In this document: piece by piece, positions 1 to 5,336 of the stretch
How positions within the stretch are numbered: position 1 is the first letter of the stretch
Layout of the letters: each line of letters opens with the position of its first letter
NCBI GenBank assembly: GCA_027083075.1
Contig: JALWQQ010000133.1
Coordinates: 1 to 5,336, forward strand
From: Campylobacteraceae bacterium
GTDB lineage: Bacteria; Campylobacterota; Campylobacteria; Campylobacterales; Sulfurovaceae
Direction of reading: 5' to 3'
Length of the DNA stretch: 5,336 nt
Program-made: the position numbers and the translations under genes
The notes under the pieces: generated by a model
What the model saw: only the letters and a program-made list of their open reading frames with translations
Told to the model about the DNA's origin: nothing
Databases searched by the model: none

Positions 1-29
1 TACTCTCGATCTTTTCTAAGTAGATAAGT

Positions 30-56
30 GCGTTTTGGGGCGTTTTTGCGTATAAT
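30..56 (+). promoter_or_regulatory. carB promoter with TATAAT -10 and phased T-tracts
   Basis: A perfect TATAAT hexamer lies at 51-56, which would place the transcription start near 62-65 and leave a leader of roughly 20 bases before carB. No -35 resembling TTGACA is visible at the usual spacing. Instead, GCGTTTT occurs at 30-36 and again at 40-46, giving T-tracts one helical turn apart just upstream of the -10. In Campylobacter and Helicobacter the main sigma factor is known to rely on a strong -10 and periodic T-rich upstream DNA rather than a -35 box, so this arrangement fits. The leader is too short for an attenuator or riboswitch. Bases 1-29 contain stop codons in all three forward frames (17-19, 21-23, 25-27), so any upstream forward gene ends there; nothing else can be assigned in them. 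Confidence 0.7.
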
Positions 57-82
57 GTCAAACTAAAACCAAGGTATACTTT

Positions 83-3000
83 ATGCCAAAACGCGAAGAT
101 ATCCACACTGTACTGCTTATCGGCTCGGGACCTATCGTTATCGGGCAAGCGTGCGAATTCGACTACTCCGGTACACAGGCTGCCAAAACCCTCAAAGAGC
201 TCGGTTATCGTGTCGTACTGATCAACTCAAACCCCGCAACCATTATGACCGATCCCGAGTTTGCCGATCGCACCTATATCGAACCGATCGAAGAGGAGAC
301 GATCGCGAAGATCATCGAAAAAGAGAAGATTGATGCGATCTTGCCGACAATGGGCGGACAGACGGCACTCAATGTTGCGATGAGCATGTATGAAAAGGGG
401 ATGCTAGAGGGTGTCGAGTTTCTCGGTGCCGACCCCAAAGCGATCAAAAAGGGCGAAGATAGACAAGCTTTCAAAGAGGCGATGCTTAAGATCGGCATGG
501 ATCTGCCCGTCTCTAAATATGCCTATACGATGGATGAGGCGATCGCCGCGGCAAAGGAGATCGGCTTTCCGCTCATCATCCGTGCCTCTTATACCTTAGC
601 GGGCGGCGGTTCGGGCGTAGCGTACAATATGGAAGAGTTCAAAGCCCTTGCCAAAGCGGGACTCGAAGCTTCGCCCATTAGCGAGATTTTGATCGAAGAG
701 TCGCTGCTGGGATGGAAAGAGTACGAGATGGAGGTGATCCGGGATAGAGAGGACAACTGTATCATTGTCTGCTCCATCGAAAACCTCGATCCGATGGGCG
801 TGCATACGGGAGACTCTATCACGATCGCGCCCGCCTTAACCCTGACCGACAAAGAGTATCAACGCATGCGCGACGCCTCTTTTGCCATCTTGCGTGAAGT
901 GGGTGTCGATACGGGGGGTAGCAACGTACAGTTTGCCGTCAATCCCGAAACAGGGCGCATGATCGTTATCGAGATGAACCCTCGCGTAAGTCGTTCATCC
1001 GCCCTTGCCTCAAAGGCGACGGGCTATCCGATCGCGAAGGTTGCCACCCTTCTTGCCGCAGGCTTCACACTTGATGAGATTACCAACGATATTACCGGCA
1101 CACCCGCCAGCTTCGAGCCGGTCATCGACTATATCGTTACCAAGCTGCCACGCTTTACCTTTGAGAAATTCCCGATGGCAGATTCGACACTGACGACGTC
1201 GATGAAGTCCGTAGGCGAGGCGATGGCAATCGGTCGTACTTTTAAAGAGTCGTTCCAAAAAGCGCTCTGCTCACTTGAGACGGGACTAAGCGGCTTTGAA
1301 GAGATTAAGTGCGATCCGGAAACGCTCATACGCGAGATCCGTCGTCCCAATGAAAAACGGATCTTGTATCTTTTCGAAGCATTGCGTCGCGGCATGAACA
1401 TCGAGGCGCTCTACGATCTGTGCAAGATAGACCGATGGTTTTTGTATAAGTTTGAAGAGCTGGCAAAGCGTGAACAAGAGATCGACCTCTCACTACTTAA
1501 TGATGCTGAAAAACTACGCATCGTCAAGAGCGAAGGCTTTTCCGATGCCCGCATCGCCGCACTGATCAACAAAAAAGAGGGGCTAACGCTAAGCGAAAAC
1601 GACATCTATAACGCCCGAGAAAAACCGGGCGTAAAAGCGGACTACAACGAGGTCGACACCTGTGCGGCAGAGTTTGAAGCCTTGACACCCTATCTCTACT
1701 CTACCGTTTCGATCACCACACTGCCCGAAGGTGTGCAAAGCGCGCACTATCAAAGCGATAACACCTCGAAAAAGGTCTTGGTTATCGGTGGCGGCCCTAA
1801 CCGCATAGGACAGGGTATCGAGTTCGACTACTGCTGCGTACACGCCTCTTTCGCACTGGAAGATATGGGCATCAAGTCGATCATGTACAACTGTAACCCC
1901 GAAACGGTCTCAACGGACTACGATACCTCCGACATCCTCTACTTCGAACCGATCGACTTCGAACATGTCCGCAATGTTATCGAAAAGGAAAACCCTGACG
2001 GCGTGATCGTCCATTTCGGCGGACAAACGCCACTTAAGCTAGCCAAAGGACTTACAGCGATCGGCGCAAAGATCGTCGGCACACCCGCCAAAACGATCGA
2101 CATGGCGGAAGATAGGGAGCTCTTTAGCCGCTTCATCAAAGAGTTGGAGCTCAAACAGCCTGCTAACGGTACGGCATTTGCCAAAGACGAAGCGATGGCG
2201 ATCGCCAACCGTATCGGCTACCCTGTGCTTATACGCCCCAGTTTCGTTTTGGGTGGGCGCGGTATGCGTACCGTCTATAACGACGATGAGTTGCGCGAAT
2301 ACCTCGACGAAGCGGTAAGCGTTAGCAATGACGCGCCCGTACTTATCGACAAGTTTCTCGATCATGCGATCGAGTTGGATGTTGATGCGATATGCGACGG
2401 AAAAGAGGTCTATATCGGTGCGGTGATGCAACATATCGAAGAGGCGGGTATCCACTCGGGGGACTCTGCATGTTCACTACCGCCCGTAAGCCTCGATAGC
2501 ACACTCGAAGAGGAGGTCAAGCGCCAAACGGCACGCATCGCGTTGGGGCTGGGAGTTGTCGGACTGCTCAATATCCAATTTGCCGTACACAAGGGTGAAA
2601 TCTACCTCATCGAAGTGAACCCGCGCGCCTCGCGTACGGTGCCGTTTGTCTCGAAAGCAACCGGACTACCGCTGGCAAAAGTAGCGACACGCGTGATGAT
2701 CCAAGGCAACCTACGCGAGGCGCTACGTTACTACGATCGCTTTGGGGTAGTAAACTTCGACAAAGAGATCATGGAGCCCAATCTCAAAAACCACATCGCT
2801 GTCAAAGAGGCGGTTTTTCCCTTCAACAAACTTCCCGGATCCGATTTGATCCTTGGTCCCGAGATGAAATCGACCGGCGAGGTGATGGGCATCAGTGACA
2901 ACTTTGGTATGAGCTTTGCAAAGTCTCAGTTTGCTTCCAAAAACAACATACCGCTACAAGGAAAACTTTTCTTGTCGCTTACCGAGATCGACAAGCCTTT

Positions 3001-3355
3001 TGCCGGAGAGATCGGCAAGATGTTTACCGATCTTGGCTTTGAGATCGTCGCTACCGCAGGAACGCATGCGGCACTCGAGGCGGCGGGCATCGCTTCGACC
3101 AAGGTGCTCAAGATCAGCGAAGGGCGACCCAACATCGACGATATGATCAAAAACGAAGAGATCGCTTTGGCGATCAATACTTCGGATAACAAAGCGAGCA
3201 AAAACGACGCCAAGATCATCCGACAGTCGGTGCTTGCCAACCGCATCCCCTACTTTACGACGATCGCCGCCGCCAAAGCGACTGCGCTGGCGATCGCGGA
3301 ACTCAAAAAAGCGGGAACACCGGAGCCTAAGGCACTACAGGACTATTTGCTATGA
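83..3355 (+). CDS. carB: Carbamoyl-phosphate synthase large subunit
   Basis: CarB is the cytosolic synthetase subunit that uses bicarbonate, two ATP and ammonia (channelled from the CarA glutaminase) to make carbamoyl phosphate for arginine and pyrimidine synthesis. The 1090 residues are close to the E. coli length of 1073 and show all four regions: carboxyphosphate domain (about 1-400), oligomerisation domain (about 401-560), carbamoyl-phosphate domain (about 561-945) and the MGS-like allosteric domain (about 946-1090). The two synthetase halves are internal duplicates: GSGPIVIGQ at 14-22 matches GGGPNRIGQ at 569-577. Both ATP-grasp signatures are present (FPLIIRAS at 162, YPVLIRPS at 713), as are both metal-site motifs (IEMNPR at 296, IEVNPR at 843). 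Arg127, Arg167, His241, Arg718, His791 and Asp794 sit where catalytic residues are expected. In the MGS domain Lys971, Thr991, Thr994, Lys1010 and Asn1032 match the E. coli UMP-binding positions by my manual alignment, so feedback by UMP is likely. The start is supported by AAGG at 71-74 and the conserved MPKR opening. carA is not adjacent. The last codons overlap the next gene. Confidence 0.98.
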   Translation: MPKREDIHTVLLIGSGPIVIGQACEFDYSGTQAAKTLKELGYRVVLINSNPATIMTDPEFADRTYIEPIEEETIAKIIEKEKIDAILPTMGGQTALNVAMSMYEKGMLEGVEFLGADPKAIKKGEDRQAFKEAMLKIGMDLPVSKYAYTMDEAIAAAKEIGFPLIIRASYTLAGGGSGVAYNMEEFKALAKAGLEASPISEILIEESLLGWKEYEMEVIRDREDNCIIVCSIENLDPMGVHTGDSITIAPALTLTDKEYQRMRDASFAILREVGVDTGGSNVQFAVNPETGRMIVIEMNPRVSRSSALASKATGYPIAKVATLLAAGFTLDEITNDITGTPASFEPVIDYIVTKLPRFTFEKFPMADSTLTTSMKSVGEAMAIGRTFKESFQKALCSLETGLSGFEEIKCDPETLIREIRRPNEKRILYLFEALRRGMNIEALYDLCKIDRWFLYKFEELAKREQEIDLSLLNDAEKLRIVKSEGFSDARIAALINKKEGLTLSENDIYNAREKPGVKADYNEVDTCAAEFEALTPYLYSTVSITTLPEGVQSAHYQSDNTSKKVLVIGGGPNRIGQGIEFDYCCVHASFALEDMGIKSIMYNCNPETVSTDYDTSDILYFEPIDFEHVRNVIEKENPDGVIVHFGGQTPLKLAKGLTAIGAKIVGTPAKTIDMAEDRELFSRFIKELELKQPANGTAFAKDEAMAIANRIGYPVLIRPSFVLGGRGMRTVYNDDELREYLDEAVSVSNDAPVLIDKFLDHAIELDVDAICDGKEVYIGAVMQHIEEAGIHSGDSACSLPPVSLDSTLEEEVKRQTARIALGLGVVGLLNIQFAVHKGEIYLIEVNPRASRTVPFVSKATGLPLAKVATRVMIQGNLREALRYYDRFGVVNFDKEIMEPNLKNHIAVKEAVFPFNKLPGSDLILGPEMKSTGEVMGISDNFGMSFAKSQFASKNNIPLQGKLFLSLTEIDKPFAGEIGKMFTDLGFEIVATAGTHAALEAAGIASTKVLKISEGRPNIDDMIKNEEIALAINTSDNKASKNDAKIIRQSVLANRIPYFTTIAAAKATALAIAELKKAGTPEPKALQDYLL

Positions 3356-3598
3356 GAAGCTTGCTGGTAGCGTTTATGCTACTTGTGCCGCTTTTTGGCG
3401 AACATATTCGTCTCGGCACGCATCTACTTACCGTCGTCAAAAGCCCCTATGCCGAATATGACGAAAAGGGTATCGCGCTTAAATTTTATCTCGACAAAAA
3501 GCTGCTACCCGATCTCTCTACCATCCTAGAAGAGCACTCGGGTGCTTGCAACGATCGCTATACGACACTGGGTGCTTACCGCATTGTGGGCGATCGCC
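538..3598. repeat. Dispersed GCGATCGC palindromes (HIP1-like), four copies
   Basis: The octamer GCGATCGC occurs at 539-546, 2198-2205, 3290-3297 and 3590-3597. At the first, second and fourth sites it extends to the ten-base palindrome GGCGATCGCC, the sequence known as HIP1 in cyanobacteria. The first three copies are in carB and encode Ala-Ile-Ala; the fourth is in the exported-protein gene and encodes Gly-Asp-Arg in a different codon phase. The feature spans the outermost copies only; it is not a continuous repeat. Confidence 0.6.
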
Positions 3599-3897
3599 TC
3601 AGGATCTATGAGAAGTTCTTGCACAAACGCCGTTTGATTGCACTGGTACGTAGCACCTACGGTATCGAGGGAAACCGTACGGTGCTCTACGAGAAGGTGG
3701 TCTTTGCGCCGATGCAAAATGAAGCGTATGAAAAAGCCTTACTCTCGGATGACATCAACGCAACGCTCAAGCGCTTTGTCGCCATGCAAGAGCGCCTTTA
3801 CAAAGGAAGGTTTCTTACCGGTAAAGAGGCAAAAACACTCTTAGAAGAGGCGACCGACGCCTTTTTACAAGCCAACAGACTTCGTTGGGGAGAGTGA
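3352..3897 (+). CDS. Exported protein of unknown function
   Basis: This 181-residue protein is not one I recognise. It begins with a short Sec-type signal: Met-Arg, then a hydrophobic stretch at about 4-15, with likely cleavage near residues 16-17 (LFG/EH). There is no lipoprotein Cys in that position and no further membrane segment, so the mature protein should be soluble and periplasmic. It is rich in charged residues, has a single Cys (66), and its middle (about 65-120) reads like alternating strands ([16 protein letters not shown], then [10 protein letters not shown]). The C-terminal third (about 121-177) looks helical. Its ATG sits inside the carB stop as ATGA, with AGGA at 3339-3342 nine bases upstream, so translation is probably coupled to carB. 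The next gene overlaps its stop by one base. The position in the operon suggests co-expression with carB but says little about the job. Export prediction is fairly sure; function is unknown. Confidence 0.88.
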   Translation: MRSLLVAFMLLVPLFGEHIRLGTHLLTVVKSPYAEYDEKGIALKFYLDKKLLPDLSTILEEHSGACNDRYTTLGAYRIVGDRLRIYEKFLHKRRLIALVRSTYGIEGNRTVLYEKVVFAPMQNEAYEKALLSDDINATLKRFVAMQERLYKGRFLTGKEAKTLLEEATDAFLQANRLRWGE

Positions 3898-4343
3898 TGC
3901 AAAAAGATGCGCTTCTCTACCTTGCCTGTACCGATACTACCGTCGGTTTTCTCTCGCATGAGAGTAGGCGCATCGATCGCGCCAAACATCGCCATAGCGG
4001 CAAGCACTACATCCGTACCGTATCCGATCTACATACCTTCAAGCGCCTTACACGCGTACCCTCACGATGGAAGAACTTCTTGCGGCGTGCCAAAAGAAGC
4101 AGCGTTATTCTGCCTAACGGGAACTCTTTTCGCATCGTGCATGATGCGGATCATCGAAGGTTTTTAAAAAGGTTGGACGGATGGTGCTACAGTAGCTCCG
4201 CCAATCGTAGCGGCGAAACGTACGATGCCGCGTACGCCTATGAGCAAGCCGACGTTATACTCTATCCGTTATCACGCTGTGAAGGGCGCAACCCCTCTGC
4301 TCTCTATCGACTCGGCAAAAAGAGACGAAAACGTTTGCGTTAA
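3897..4343 (+). CDS. Short YrdC/Sua5-like protein (possible threonylcarbamoyl-AMP synthase family)
   Basis: The family makes threonylcarbamoyl-AMP from threonine, bicarbonate and ATP, the first step of tRNA t6A37 modification in the cytosol. Visible family marks are the opening TDTTVGF (12-18, compare TDTVYGL in typical members), a Lys-x-Arg at 30-32, ILPNGNSFRIV (71-81) in the place of the core strand with its conserved Arg, SSSAN at 99-103 carrying the Ser-x-Asn motif, and a Pro-Ser (133-134) near the C-terminus as in the usual PS(T/Q) motif. At 148 residues it is shorter than E. coli TsaC (190). The usual WPGPLT stretch is replaced by RRAKRSSV, and the protein is very basic with a KKRRKRLR tail. 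I recall short proteins like this annotated as Sua5/YciO/YrdC in Campylobacterota. The ATG shares one base with the preceding stop (TGATG) and has GGGGAG at 3887-3892. In-frame TTG (3885) and GTG (3894) are less likely starts. Family membership is probable; whether it is the t6A enzyme, an RNA-binding paralogue or inactive is open. Confidence 0.82.
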   Translation: MQKDALLYLACTDTTVGFLSHESRRIDRAKHRHSGKHYIRTVSDLHTFKRLTRVPSRWKNFLRRAKRSSVILPNGNSFRIVHDADHRRFLKRLDGWCYSSSANRSGETYDAAYAYEQADVILYPLSRCEGRNPSALYRLGKKRRKRLR

Positions 4344-4344
4344 G

Positions 4345-4749
4345 CTAAGGTCTTACTGTCGGCTTTTTATACTTTAGCCATCCGTTCTCTATCCCTCCTC
4401 TAAGCTCATAGACCTTTTGAAAGCCCATTTGATTACTTAACCACTCACCTACAAGTTTGGTACGATTGGCATGCGCACAATAGATAATAAAGGGTTTGCT
4501 TTTATCATTGACGATCGTGCCGAGTCTATACATCCACTCCGGTGCATTAACCTGCCCTCTTTCATCAAAAAACATCATCTTATGCGCCCCTTTGATGATA
4601 CCGGTTTGTTGCCACTCTGCCGGTGTACGTATGTCGATGACCGGCACACCTGCATCACGCATCTTGACAAGGGTATCGGCATCGATCGCTCTAAACTCCG
4701 CAAAGAGCGACAAGCTTGCCGCTATCACTGACAGTAAGATCCTTTTCAT
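4345..4749 (-). CDS. Periplasmic single-domain rhodanese (sulfurtransferase)
   Basis: Rhodaneses carry sulfane sulfur as a persulfide on one Cys and pass it to thiol or cyanide acceptors. This 134-residue protein has a single rhodanese domain (about 20-127) behind a typical signal peptide: MKR, a hydrophobic run at about 4-16, and likely cleavage after LFA at 17. The domain shows VIDIRTPAEW (37-46), the GIIKGAHKM segment (50-58), the active loop CAHANR (91-96) followed by Thr, and the ELRGGIENGW signature (115-124). The six-residue loop is the sulfurtransferase type, not the seven-residue Cdc25 phosphatase type. Cys91 is the only Cys, so a persulfide could form without competing thiols. The start is supported by AAAGGA (4756-4761 on the plus strand) six bases upstream. 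It is transcribed towards the carB operon and ends one base from it. The physiological acceptor is unknown; a part in periplasmic sulfur metabolism is plausible. No convincing promoter of its own was found in the 122 bp upstream. Confidence 0.93.
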   Translation of the reverse strand: MKRILLSVIAASLSLFAEFRAIDADTLVKMRDAGVPVIDIRTPAEWQQTGIIKGAHKMMFFDERGQVNAPEWMYRLGTIVNDKSKPFIIYCAHANRTKLVGEWLSNQMGFQKVYELRGGIENGWLKYKKPTVRP

Positions 4750-4808
4750 TGATGATCCTTTGTTTTTTGCGGAAGTCTACATTAGTATGGTAAACAAGAA
4801 GTGCAACC

Positions 4809-4821
4809 CAAGTACCACTTG
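4809..4821. repeat. Inverted repeat CAAGT-acc-ACTTG in the divergent intergenic region
   Basis: Two perfect five-base arms (4809-4813 and 4817-4821) flank three bases. It lies between the divergent rhodanese and the partial gene, directly followed by the palindrome GATCGATC (4821-4828). No T-run follows, so it is not an intrinsic terminator. It could be a protein-binding site, but short repeats of this size also arise by chance. Confidence 0.35.
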
Positions 4822-4828
4822 ATCGATC

Positions 4829-4842
4829 TGAAACATGTTACA
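4829..4842. promoter_or_regulatory. Candidate operator palindrome TGAAACATGTTACA
   Basis: The 14 bases are symmetric except for one central-flank pair (4831/4840): a perfect AACATGTT core at 4832-4839 with matching TG and CA ends. It overlaps the possible -10 element of the gene starting at 4872, which is where a repressor site would be expected. I cannot assign it to a regulator. A CRP/FNR-like half site TTGAT at 4819-4823 is next to it but its partner half (CTGAA) matches poorly. Confidence 0.35.
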
Positions 4843-4844
4843 CT
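4836..4844 (+). promoter_or_regulatory. Possible extended -10 promoter for the partial gene at 4872
   Basis: TG, one base, then TACACT (4839-4844) forms an extended -10 with four of six matches to TATAAT. A TTGATC at 4819-4824 resembles a -35 but is only 14 bases away, too close for a normal spacer. Transcription would begin near 4850, just ahead of the Shine-Dalgarno. The gene must have a promoter in this region because its upstream neighbour is on the other strand, but this exact element is a weak call. Confidence 0.4.
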
Positions 4845-4857
4845 AAGAAAAAGAGAA

Positions 4858-4864
4858 AAGGAGG
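4858..4864 (+). promoter_or_regulatory. Strong Shine-Dalgarno AAGGAGG fixing the start at 4872
   Basis: AAGGAGG is a full complement of the 16S rRNA 3' end and lies seven bases before the ATG at 4872. It is the strongest ribosome-binding site in the window and decides between the two nearby ATG triplets (4872 and 4876, which are in different frames) in favour of 4872. Confidence 0.85.
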
Positions 4865-4871
4865 CAGGATC

Positions 4872-5336
4872 ATGGATGCTCGGCTCTATCTCGAAGGTGA
4901 AGTTTCGCTTATCACACTAAGCAATCTACACGGAATCGAGGGACTGGATTTCGAGGGTGAAGATATCAAGGATGAAGAGGATATCAAAACACTCTTCGAA
5001 CGTATCGATGCCTTTGCCGAAAGTGGAGAGCTCAACCTTGCTACCGATGTGCGCCGTTTCAAAGTGATGCCGCCTGAGGGCATCGTCTATCTTGGGCTTA
5101 AAGTTGAGGAAAAAGAGGAGAAAGAAAAGAGCTTAGATGCATTTGAGCTTAAAAATGAAAGCTTCGATGCCCTTAAGTCGCTGCTATCACATGCCGAAGC
5201 GGGCGATCTTATCTATCTGCGCAGAGAGCAAGGGCGAGGCAATTGGACATTCTCCTTCGAGTGTGGCGATGAGATGGAGACGATGCGTTTTGCCTATTTT
5301 GACTGTTCCGGCACGATAGATCAGTACGATTTGCTT
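4872..5336 (+). CDS. Acidic protein of unknown function (3' end outside the window)
   Basis: The reading frame is open from the ATG at 4872 to the last base, giving 155 codons without a stop, so the gene is partial at its C-terminus. The frame is supported by the AAGGAGG seven bases upstream and by codon use like that of the neighbours. I do not recognise the family. The product begins MDARLYLEGEVSLITL, has no signal peptide or membrane segment, and is strongly acidic (for example EGEDIKDEED at 28-37). A highly charged stretch at about 77-87 (KVEEKEEKEKS) may link an N-terminal part (about 1-75) to a second part (about 88-155) that contains FELKNESFDALKSLL, an aromatic strand-like stretch WTFSFECGDEM at 125-135 and FDCSGTID at 143-150. 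There are two Cys (131, 145), but no motif for metal or nucleotide binding that I can name. Likely cytosolic. It is divergently placed from the rhodanese, which does not establish a functional link. Confidence 0.85.
   Translation, partial: MDARLYLEGEVSLITLSNLHGIEGLDFEGEDIKDEEDIKTLFERIDAFAESGELNLATDVRRFKVMPPEGIVYLGLKVEEKEEKEKSLDAFELKNESFDALKSLLSHAEAGDLIYLRREQGRGNWTFSFECGDEMETMRFAYFDCSGTIDQYDLL

Noticed and set aside
1..27. The 3' end of an upstream forward gene.
   Set aside because: Stops occur in all three frames within 11 bases and at most eight codons are visible in any frame, too few to choose one or recognise a protein.
2039..2455. A 138-codon open frame on the minus strand inside carB, and several shorter ones on both strands of that gene.
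   Set aside because: They lie wholly within the well-supported carB, have no credible ribosome-binding site that I could see, and read as low-complexity shadows of carB codon bias.
3885..3899. Alternative starts for the YrdC-like gene: TTG at 3885 and GTG at 3894.
   Set aside because: ATG at 3897 is the stronger codon, has GGGGAG upstream, forms the common TGATG overlap, and places the TDTT motif at the expected distance from the N-terminus.
4322..4343. A possible terminator hairpin for the rhodanese on the minus strand (AACG-caaa-CGTT followed by a T-rich stretch).
   Set aside because: The stem is only four base pairs and the T-run is interrupted, too weak to call.
4762..4800. A rhodanese promoter on the minus strand (CATACT or TACTAA hexamers).
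   Set aside because: The matches to TATAAT are at best four of six without a supporting -35 or extended element, so no position can be chosen.
4471..4822. Forward-strand open frames across the rhodanese gene (4471-4731 and 4496-4822).
   Set aside because: The minus strand carries an unmistakable rhodanese with signal peptide and CAHANR active loop; the forward frames have no recognisable features.
4886..5083. A 65-codon minus-strand open frame opposite the partial gene.
   Set aside because: It is Ser-rich shadow sequence opposite an acidic frame that has a strong Shine-Dalgarno and is open to the window edge.
1..5336. CRISPR array, tRNA, rRNA, transposase or phage genes.
   Set aside because: No regularly spaced direct repeats, cloverleaf or conserved rRNA stretches, or transposase motifs were seen; nearly all of the window is explained by ordinary chromosomal genes.

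Overview
The window looks like chromosomal DNA from a member of the Campylobacterota (Epsilonproteobacteria). The grounds are a stand-alone carB without an adjacent carA, a very compact layout with start/stop overlaps, a short divergent YrdC/Sua5-like protein of the kind I associate with this phylum, and a small exported rhodanese. Base composition judged by eye is near 50% G+C. That is high for Campylobacter, Helicobacter or most Sulfurimonas, and points towards lineages such as Sulfurovum, Nitratifractor or Hydrogenimonas. The genus is an inference.

Layout: bases 1-82 hold a good TATAAT promoter and a short leader. Then comes a tight forward operon of three genes: carB (83-3355), a small exported protein of unknown function (3352-3897, sharing ATGA with the carB stop), and a 148-residue YrdC/Sua5-like protein (3897-4343, sharing one base with the preceding stop). 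A single-domain periplasmic rhodanese (4345-4749, minus strand) converges on this operon with one base between the two stop codons. A 122-bp divergent region (4750-4871) holds several small palindromes, a possible extended -10 and a strong Shine-Dalgarno. It leads into an acidic protein of unknown function that starts at 4872 and runs off the right edge.

Functionally, CarB makes carbamoyl phosphate for arginine and pyrimidine synthesis. The YrdC-like protein belongs to the superfamily that makes threonylcarbamoyl-AMP for the tRNA modification t6A, although its own activity is uncertain because it is short and divergent. The exported protein between these two cytosolic products has no evident link to either. 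The rhodanese is probably a periplasmic sulfur-transfer protein, plausible in a sulfur-metabolising bacterium.

I found no mobile element, CRISPR array, tRNA, rRNA or clear intrinsic terminator. This is mostly an ordinary housekeeping region, and I do not see a new multi-gene system in it. The points worth a second look are the divergent YrdC-like protein, the two unknown proteins, a strong excess of the palindrome CGATCG (with three copies of the ten-base GGCGATCGCC, the cyanobacterial HIP1 sequence), and a near-perfect palindrome over the putative promoter of the last gene.
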